Shown piece after piece: positions 58,101 through 64,000 of a stretch of DNA of 64,000 nt. Under the pieces are notes generated by a model. That model was not told where the DNA came from and ran no database searches. It saw only the letters and a list, made by a program, of their open reading frames with translations. The stretch spans positions 8,618,001 through 8,682,000 of the forward strand of contig CM038915.1 in assembly GCA_021904315.1 (NCBI GenBank). The letters run 5' to 3'. Both the position numbers and the translations under genes were made by a program. Source of the stretch: Sphagnum magellanicum. Its lineage: Eukaryota; Streptophyta; Sphagnopsida; Sphagnales; Sphagnaceae. Numbering within the stretch: the stretch's first letter is position 1; the number at the start of each line of letters is the position of its first letter.

Positions 58101-59159
58101 GATTTTGCTCACCGAAAGCAAGTTGGCATGCAATTTTGGCACATGGAGCACGTCCTTGATTCTGATCCTCCTGGTTTGCCCTTTCACCATCACTTCCACA
58201 AGGATGGATCCTATTCCAATTGCCTCAACAATGCTATCATCACCCATATGCACGTTACGTGTTGGAATTACCTCATACATGTCAAATGCGGCTTTATGAG
58301 GGGTCATATGCTTCGTTGCTCCTGAGTCCATGATCCACTTGCATATGGCCTTGCAATGATCTCCATCCTTTGTTGCAAAGGCATAGTCATTATCATCCTT
58401 GGCCTTGTTGGCATTCTCCTTCTCCTTGTTATTCTTGGCCTTGAAGCAAAATCGTGCAATGTGGCCTGGTTTGCCACAATAGTAGCATGTCTTGGTGTCT
58501 TTGCGGGTAGATGTGGTCCCTCCTCTTCCTTGCATTGACACCATGGCCGCATCATCACCTTGGGGCTCCTTCTCCTTCCTCTTGGAAACTTCATGCATCA
58601 ATCTCGCGGTCACAAATTCCATGGTGAGGTCCTTCATGGGCAAGGTCTCCAAGGCGGTGATCAGGTACTCGTAGGAGGGTGGCAAGCTCTCAAGCAATGT
58701 CATCACAACATCTTCATCTCTCACGGGCACCTCCAAGCAAGCGAGTTGATCAGCAAGTGCTTTTACCTTGTTAATGTGATCTAGTAGGTCCTCTCCCTCT
58801 TGCATCTTACATGTGAAGAACTTGCGGCGAATGAAGAGGATGTTGGACAAGCTCCTCGTCTCGTGGATGTTACAAAGTGTCCTCCATGCCTCCACTGGTC
58901 CCTTGCACCTCTTGATGTGGTGAAGTTGACTATCCACCAAGTTGATGGCAATGGTGGACATGGCCTTCTTTGCGCGCCGTTGGTACTCCTTGATGACTTT
59001 GGGGTCTGAATTGGATGGTGGAGCCTCCTCAGACCCGTCCACAATCTCCCAAAGGTCCATGGAGGCCAACACCATCTCCATCTTGAACTTCCAGAGGTTG
59101 AAGTTCTCCCCATTGAACTTGTCAATGACTCTAGTGCTCTCTCCCTCAAAGGATGCCAT
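55101..59159 (-). CDS. copia Gag-PR-IN-RT-RH polyprotein, complete (1352 aa)
   Basis: The start is the first ATG in frame (59159, MASFEGES). Gag occupies residues 1-200 (IDKFNGENFNLWKFK), then a CCHC knuckle C225-C228-H233-C238, protease D278-SGATKHM, integrase zinc domain H416-H421-C451-C454, and catalytic D482-D545-E581 (DX62DX35E). A PLRERRP linker end (786-793), RT with YVDD 1015-1018 and RNase H (D1187, E1228, D1264) follow. Every key residue I looked for is present. Gag packages the RNA, the protease matures the particle, RT/RNase H make cDNA and integrase inserts it. The last 10 codons lie in the 3' LTR, and the purine tract is coding. Confidence 0.95.
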   Translation of the reverse strand: MASFEGESTRVIDKFNGENFNLWKFKMEMVLASMDLWEIVDGSEEAPPSNSDPKVIKEYQRRAKKAMSTIAINLVDSQLHHIKRCKGPVEAWRTLCNIHETRSLSNILFIRRKFFTCKMQEGEDLLDHINKVKALADQLACLEVPVRDEDVVMTLLESLPPSYEYLITALETLPMKDLTMEFVTARLMHEVSKRKEKEPQGDDAAMVSMQGRGGTTSTRKDTKTCYYCGKPGHIARFCFKAKNNKEKENANKAKDDNDYAFATKDGDHCKAICKWIMDSGATKHMTPHKAAFDMYEVIPTRNVHMGDDSIVEAIGIGSILVEVMVKGQTRRIRIKDVLHVPKLHANLLSVSKILSNGCKVQFNMNECIVRAFDGEMIAIALREGNLYQMTFTKVCERHVANVAQTSTIDGALELWHRRLGHLNIKGVHALQNMVSGMNLGNMPCPTSSFVCEGCIEGKQHCKPFPSDGGMRATKPLEIVHSDVCGPMRTTSLGGARYFVTYIDDFSRKVWVYLLRSKGECLEKFKEFKALVETQSGHKIKVFRSDNGGEYISKGFQGFLKEHGIEKQTSTPYRPQQNGVAERANRTLVEMARSMLHAQNLKKSLWAEAVANAAYTRNRCPSRALPSITPEEAWSGRKPCISHMRVFGCIAYAMVPDEKRGKFDAKSTKCLFLGYCEGTKAYRLMCVQSKKIIKCRDVEFMEDSTSVGNDLEMHPSGRNQTPNVVIVDTSSKSPCVYDDELTSDFKEYPSNQEAPPTLGRSSTPSSPSKDVSTNGEQEGQTLEERRYPLRERRPLGEWWKNHILPQQDVEHANVACLDDPLNLCDAMHSEDASKWEAAMQEEYASLMANGTWELVPLPKDRKSVGCKWVFRTKRDASGHVVRHKARLVAKGYSQVEGVDFNETFAPVAKFTTIRCMLAIGSAMDLEIHQMDVKTAFLNGELEEDIYMDQPQGFVQEGKEQLVCKLKKSLYGLKQSPRAWYQRIDMFFTHECFSRSQADHSLYVKQTGEYLLIVIIYVDDLIILASNVNILKWLKSRLEDEFEMSDLGELHYCLGVEFERDRANHTITMSQRKYIEEVLKRFNMEECKPIATPLDVNSKLLKLTEQEFQSVQEEMQGIPYKAAVGSLMYAMVGTRPDLAFPVSMVSQFMSRAGPSHWMAVKRIMRYLKGTLELKLCLGGKDVSLKGYCDADWGGDANERRSTIGYVFFVGVGAISWNCKRQPTIALSTTEAEYMATSQCTKEAIWLRKLMADVGLVQVGATTIMCDNQGCIALAKNPTHHSRTKHIDIQHHFIREKLESGEIGLKYCPTQDMVADVLTKALAKERHQNLTRSMGLGVLDYLQSGSVEDYDVDET
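55132..55142 (-). other. polypurine tract inside the coding frame
   Basis: Complement reads CAAAGTGGGAG directly before the LTR. It is translated as part of LQSGS. Confidence 0.65.
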
Positions 59160-59795
59160 TTTGCACTCAAATCCGACCTCTCTACTCACTTATGTGCTCA
59201 ACCAGATGCTAAATAGTGCCTAATGACACTCTTACATGCAATTTGCCTCAATGCACTCTCATAAACACACTTCAGCCCCTAGATGGCTCAATTGTGCACT
59301 AGTGCACCTCCAATCACAAATGAGCCCTTAATGGCTCCCACTTGCATCAATGCCTCCTTACACACTCAGAATGCACTCAACCAACTCAAATGAAGTGTTC
59401 TCCTTACACACTCACAATGCACTCAAGCAACTCTTGTATGAATACCTTCTTTACACTCAGAATGCACTTATCCAACTCAAATCAAGTGCTCTATGAATCA
59501 AATGTGCACAAATACACCTTAGTAACTCAATCAAGACTTACAATGCTGGTTTGCACATCCAATGCTTCGAAACACCTCCAAATAGCACCAATCCAGGACT
59601 TGTGCACCTCCCAACTCCAAATGGCCTTCAAAACCTCAAAGCTCCTCCAAAGCTCTTCGAAACTCCTCCAAGGCTCCAAAATCGCCTCCAAGAACCTTCT
59701 AGAAGTGAAAACTTGCACCTCCAACAAACACGAAACCTCAAGATCTCTCTCAATGCACACAAGCAATCAAACCTCTAATGATGCAACTCACATGA
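59160..59795 (-). other. family-2 leader with tandem repeats
   Basis: Between ATG and primer site. About 59355-59500 holds three imperfect units of roughly 45-55 bp (CTTACACACTCA.AATGCACT, CAACTCAAAT). No ORF on the element strand. Confidence 0.6.
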
Positions 59796-59809
59796 GTGGG
59801 CCCATAACC
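59796..59809 (-). promoter_or_regulatory. half-tRNA initiator Met primer site (family 2)
   Basis: Complement reads GGTTATGGGCCCAC immediately after the 5' LTR, the same 14 bases as family 1. Confidence 0.75.
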
Positions 59810-60134
59810 TGTTGAAACAATAGGATCAGAGGAGAGATTGCACATTCAAAGCACATAGATCACACAAGTATGTGAACAATGCTTGGAGTGAGATATCCAA
59901 CTCTCCTCCAACCTTGCTCTTTATTCCCTTCCCTGTACCACCACATTGACAAACCATATGGGATAAATATCTCTCTCCCTCCTTATTCTAACATGTTGGT
60001 GGTACTAGCATAAATCAAATCCACCTATGTCTTTGATTACTTGCAACACTAATCTATCACATAGTTTCTACCAGATTGTTTCTAATATCTCTAACACTAT
60101 TAACTATGTCTCATCTACATCATAATCTTCAACA
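59810..60134 (-). repeat. 5' LTR of family-2 copia
   Basis: 325 bp, indistinguishable by eye from 54807-55131. Confidence 0.95.
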
Positions 60135-60139
60135 GAATT

Positions 60140-61289
60140 GGGTATCATAAAAAACCTATTGGTTGTTCAAACTCAATTAGTTGAATGGTTATTAGGTTTC
60201 CCCCCTCTTCTTTAGAGTCAATAATGACAATGTAGGTTACCAGAGGGAATAGGGGAAACCACTCATCAAAGATTGCACAACATTTCCTCAAGTCCTTCTC
60301 CAAGATTTGTCACTTAGTGTAGTGCTTCAAAAATTTCATCATTAATTAATTATCTTTTTTTAGAATTCTCACTAAGTTCTTCTAATGTTGGAGGTGGTCA
60401 TGAAGTAAGTGGTTTGATGTACATAGCCCCAGTGGCTGGAAAACACTTTTCTTTCTATTGCCGAAGCTTTTTATCTCTCTCTTCTCTCCTTTCAATGTTT
60501 TTATAATTCTTTTTCATTTTCACAAGCTTTCTTTCTCAACTAATCTAATGCACTTTCACTCATCTCCTCATCTTGAAAAAACACATAATATAATAAACTC
60601 AAAAGTGAAAAAAGGAAGAGGTGTAAAAAGAGTCGTGCTAGTTCTTTATATTGTAGCCACAATGCTAAGGGCTAACAACTCTTGGAAAACATGACTTTTA
60701 GGGCAAAAGAGCTCTACTGAAATGACACCTACGACTAGGTTAACTGACACATCATTACATTGCACAATAATATGTACAATAGGTTCTTTTTCAACCAATT
60801 CTTTATCTAATAGGTCATTAATACCCTCTTCATTCAATTGGTTCTTTAGTGAACAAATTACAAAATTTGTTTGTCTCAACGAGTTCTTTGGTTAATAGGT
60901 CACTAAAATTAGCCATAATAGGTTGAAAGGTATTATCTTCAACAAATTGATAAGGTTTTAGGGTCCAAATTTTTTAAGGTGTACCACTAAGGACAAAAGG
61001 GACCTAGTATTTAATGGAATCATTTTTTGTTATATGGTTTGATCCCCATCAATATTAATGAGTCAAAATGTGTCAAATGTTTTATAAGTACCATATTTGA
61101 AACCATTACAACTCCAAATTCCATCAATTTCATCCATTTTGTGTATTTACATGGTCAAATAAGACTATATAAAGGAGTATGTAAAAAAGGGTGACAACTT
61201 GACATTATTTTGGTATTATTTTAAAAAACTGGACCTTTTAGTTTGTTTATGTTATCTAGTATTGGATTAGGGTCAAATTTGTCTATTAT
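60140..61289. other. AT-rich spacer
   Basis: No supported gene. It may contain further unrecognisable parts of the old gypsy element to its right. Confidence 0.45.
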
Positions 61290-61678
61290 CACTAATAGTT
61301 CACAATATTATTAAGTAAATAGTATTGAATCATATAAGGTCCAAACCATTGCCTCTGAAATTTAGGGGAATGTGCTTTGAAAGTTCTTAGAAACCATAAG
61401 ACATAGTCTCCAAATTGGTATTTGGTTTCAGTGTATCAATTCTGAAACCATAATGATTAGTTCCATTAGTTAGAAGTTATAAGGTCTTGTGCCATTAATT
61501 GGTTCTCTTGAAGTTTTTTTAGTTATGATAATTGACTAGTTAATACTTTAACAGATGTGGGATCATAAACATGTCTTGGTTTGGGTGGTAAATATAGGTA
61601 TTATGTAAGTAGCAACAAATGTAACCCATAAACAAACTAAAATGGAGTGTGATTAGTTCCAACTATAAAGGTAGTTCT
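61290..61678 (-). pseudogene. old Ty3/gypsy integrase remnant
   Basis: On the minus strand, YQFGDYVLWFLRTFKAHSPK and KFQRQWFGPYMIQ match the C-terminal GPY/F region of gypsy integrase. Upstream near 61600-61670 TPF...VYGL matches the end of the core. Stops and frame breaks are frequent. This is a different, older lineage than the chromoviruses; no chromodomain is seen. The family-2 copia on the right inserted into it at 61679. Confidence 0.65.
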
Positions 61679-61981
61679 TGTTGAAAACAATAGGATCAGA
61701 GGAGAGATTGCACATTCAAATTACACAAGTATGTGAACAATGCTTGGAGTGAGTGTTCCAACACTCCTCCAACCTTGCTCTTTATTCCCTTCCATGTACC
61801 ACCACATTGACAAACCATATGGGATAACTATTTCTCTCCCTCCTTATTCTAACATATTGGTGGTACTAACATATCTTCAATCTACCTATGTCTTTGATTA
61901 CTTGCAACACTTATCTACCACATAGTTTCTAATATCTATCACACCACTATCTATGTTTCATCTACATCATAATCTTCAACA
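61679..61981 (-). repeat. 3' LTR of second family-2 copia
   Basis: 303 bp. Lacks short segments corresponding to AGCACATAGATC and TACCAGATTGTT of the intact copy. Left flank GTTCT (61674-61678) should recur beyond the 5' LTR. Confidence 0.9.
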
Positions 61982-64000
61982 CTCCCACTTTGCAAGTAAT
62001 CTAAGACTCCCAATCCCATGCTTCTTGTAAGGTTCTGATGCCGCTCCTTTGCCAATGCCTTTGTCAACACATCTGCCACCATATCTTGAGTTGGGCAATA
62101 CTTGAGGCCTATTTCTCCACTCTCCAACTTCTCTCGAATGAAGTGGTGTTGTATGTCAATGTGCTTTGTGCGAGAGTGGTGGGTTGGGTTCTTTGCAAGT
62201 GCAATGCATCCCTGATTATCACACATGATGGTGGTTGCTCCAACTTGCACAAGTCCCACATCTGCCATCAACTTCCTCAACCATATGGCCTCCTTGGTGC
62301 ATTGACTAGTGGCCATGTATTCGGCCTCTGTGGTAGACAAGGCAATTGTAGGTTGCCTCTTGCAATTCCATGAGATGGCTCCAACTCCAACAAAGAACAC
62401 ATACCCTGTGGTGGAACGTCTCTCATTTGCATCTCCACCCCAATCCGCATCACAATATCCTCTCAAACTAACATCCTTACCTCCAAGGCATAATTTCAAG
62501 TCCAAAGTTCCCTTCAAGTACCGCATGATGCGTTTCACCGCCATCCAATGGGAAGGACCAGCCCTTGACATGAATTGACTCACCATGCTCACCGGGAATG
62601 CAAGATCCGGCCGTGTGCCCACCATGGCATACATCAATGATCCCACGGCTGCCTTATATGGAATGCCTTGCATCTCCTCTTGAATGCCTTGAAACTCTTC
62701 CTCCGTGAGTTTCAAGAGCTTGGAATTCACATCAAGCGGAGTTCCAATGGGCTTGCACTCCTCCATGGTGAAGCGCTTGAGCACCTCCTCAATGTACTTT
62801 CTTTGGCTCATGGTTATGGTGTGATTTGCACGATCTCTCTCAAACTCGACACCAAGGCAATAGTGCAACTCTCCAAGATCACTCATCTCAAATTCATCTT
62901 CAAGCCTTGACTTCAACCATTTCAAAATGTTCACATTGCTTGCTAAGATGATCAGATCATCCACATAGATAATCACTATCAACAAGTACTCACCCGTTTG
63001 CTTGACATACAATGAATGGTCCGCTTGGCTCCTAGAAAAGCATTCATGGGTGAAGAACATGTCAATGCGTTGGTACCATGCTCTTGGTGATTGCTTCAGC
63101 CCGTACAAGGACTTCTTCAACTTACACACCAGGTGCTCCTTGCCATCTTGCACGAATCCTTGCGGTTGGTCCATGTAGATGTCCTCCTCCAATTCCCCAT
63201 TCAAGAATGCGGTCTTCACATCCATTTGGTGGATCTCTAAGTCCATGGCAGATCCAATTGCAAGCATGCATCTAATGGTGGTGAACTTGGCCACCGGGGC
63301 AAATGTCTCATTGAAGTCCACACCCTCAACTTGAGAGTACCCCTTGGCCACCAACCTTGCCTTGTGCCTCACCACATGGCCTGATGCATCCCTTTTTGTG
63401 TGAAACACCCACTTGCATCCCACACTCTTGCGATCCTTTGGAAGGGGGACCAATTCCCACGTGCCATTTGCCATGAGTGAGGCATATTCCTCTTGCATGG
63501 CCGCCTCCCACTTGCTTGCATCCTCCGAATGCATTGCATCGCACAAATTCAATGGATCATCAAGACAAGCGACATTAGCACGTTCCACATCTTGTTGGGG
63601 TAGGATGTGGTTCTTCCACCACTCTCCAAGCGGTCGCCGCTCCCTCAAGGGGTACCTACGCTCCTCCATGGTCTGCCCCTCTTGTTCACCATTTGTGCTT
63701 GCATCCTTAGATGGTGATGAAGGTGTTGATGAATGCCCCAGGGTTGGCGGTGCCTCTTGATTGCTTGGATACTCTTTGACATCACTTGTGAGCTCATCAT
63801 CATCCACACAGGGCGATTTGGAAGATGTGTCCACAATCACCACATTAGGGGTCTCATTTCTCCCACTTGGATGCATCTCCAAATCATTGCCCACACTAGT
63901 GCTATCCTCCATGAAGTCAACATCCCTACACTTGATGATCTTTTTGGATTGCACACACATGAGCCTATATGCCTTGGTGCCTTCACAATACCCAAGAAAC
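61951..64000 (-). CDS. copia polyprotein, C-terminal 683 codons (partial)
   Basis: The frame is open from the window edge to TAG at 61951-61953, inside the LTR as in the intact copy. It holds the integrase end (EGTKAYRLMCVQ), linker, RT with YVDDLIIL, and RNase H ([22 protein letters not shown]). Differences from the intact copy are scattered conservative substitutions, and no stop or frameshift is visible. Whether the whole polyprotein is intact cannot be told from here. Confidence 0.92.
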   Translation of the reverse strand, partial: FLGYCEGTKAYRLMCVQSKKIIKCRDVDFMEDSTSVGNDLEMHPSGRNETPNVVIVDTSSKSPCVDDDELTSDVKEYPSNQEAPPTLGHSSTPSSPSKDASTNGEQEGQTMEERRYPLRERRPLGEWWKNHILPQQDVERANVACLDDPLNLCDAMHSEDASKWEAAMQEEYASLMANGTWELVPLPKDRKSVGCKWVFHTKRDASGHVVRHKARLVAKGYSQVEGVDFNETFAPVAKFTTIRCMLAIGSAMDLEIHQMDVKTAFLNGELEEDIYMDQPQGFVQDGKEHLVCKLKKSLYGLKQSPRAWYQRIDMFFTHECFSRSQADHSLYVKQTGEYLLIVIIYVDDLIILASNVNILKWLKSRLEDEFEMSDLGELHYCLGVEFERDRANHTITMSQRKYIEEVLKRFTMEECKPIGTPLDVNSKLLKLTEEEFQGIQEEMQGIPYKAAVGSLMYAMVGTRPDLAFPVSMVSQFMSRAGPSHWMAVKRIMRYLKGTLDLKLCLGGKDVSLRGYCDADWGGDANERRSTTGYVFFVGVGAISWNCKRQPTIALSTTEAEYMATSQCTKEAIWLRKLMADVGLVQVGATTIMCDNQGCIALAKNPTHHSRTKHIDIQHHFIREKLESGEIGLKYCPTQDMVADVLTKALAKERHQNLTRSMGLGVLDYLQSGSVEDYDVDET

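Larger units (their letters stand above)
54807..60134 (-). mobile_element. intact Ty1/copia element, family 2
   Basis: 5.3 kb. Right (5') LTR 59810-60134 and left (3') LTR 54807-55131, both 325 bp and identical by eye. Perfect target duplications GAATT (54802-54806 and 60135-60139). Primer site 59796-59809, leader, one uninterrupted polyprotein frame. All parts needed for autonomous movement appear present, and the insertion must be very recent. Confidence 0.96.
61679..64000 (-). mobile_element. second family-2 copia, 3' part (continues past the window)
   Basis: 3' LTR 61679-61981 and pol from integrase end to RNase H. Same orientation as the intact copy 1.5 kb away. The LTR has two short deletions and substitutions relative to it, so this is an independent insertion, not a local duplicate. 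The 5' half is outside the window. Confidence 0.93.

Noticed and set aside
59342..59815. 157-codon plus-strand frame in the family-2 leader
   Set aside because: Opposite strand to the element, built from the leader tandem repeats, and running into the primer site. Repeats alone explain it.

Overview
The window is about 64 kb of repeat-dense nuclear DNA from a land plant. I see no complete host gene in it. The plant assignment rests on three retroelement types. Ty1/copia elements carry a primer site complementary to the anticodon region of initiator tRNA-Met. Ty3/gypsy elements end in an integrase-chromodomain fusion (chromoviruses). One LINE has an AP-endonuclease/RT ORF2 with a C-terminal zinc-knuckle region, as in plant L1-type LINEs. 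Telomere-like and telo-box tracts (AAACCCTAA type) recur in the copia LTRs. The density of nested insertions points to a large genome such as a gymnosperm or another TE-rich plant, but the species cannot be fixed.

Layout. 1-1628: fragment of copia family 1 (minus strand). 1639-8676: a pile-up of chromovirus LTRs (two related families, here called LTR-A and LTR-B), two 3'-internal chromovirus fragments with chromodomains, and a tail-to-tail LTR-A pair. 8677-20790: a degenerate chromovirus (plus) whose pol is split by a solo LTR-A (9741-18362, TSD AAGGT), itself split by a complete LINE (10438-18026, 20-bp TSD). 20786-23541: copia fragment without LTRs. 24186-29730: near-complete copia family-1 element (TSD TGCAT) with one stop codon. 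30206-36169: a second family-1 element (minus, TSD AAACT) lacking its integrase core and carrying a solo LTR-A (32340-33314). 36528-51325: three solo family-1 LTRs, two internally deleted family-1 elements, the 5' end of another copia with a conventional primer site, and AT-rich spacer. 51326-54801: AT-rich DNA with no supported gene. 54807-60134: an intact copia family-2 element (minus, apparently identical LTRs, TSD GAATT, one uninterrupted 1352-codon polyprotein). 60140-61678: spacer with an old gypsy integrase remnant. 61679-64000: the 3' part of a second family-2 element, running off the window.

How the parts relate. The copia polyproteins encode Gag, aspartic protease, integrase, reverse transcriptase and RNase H on one frame. 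The chromoviruses encode the same enzymes in the order PR-RT-RH-IN plus a chromodomain. The family-2 element at 54.8-60.1 kb is the only one that looks capable of autonomous movement. The family-1 element at 24.2-29.7 kb is open throughout except one stop between integrase and RT. That same codon is also a stop in two other copies, which is the most unusual signal in the window.
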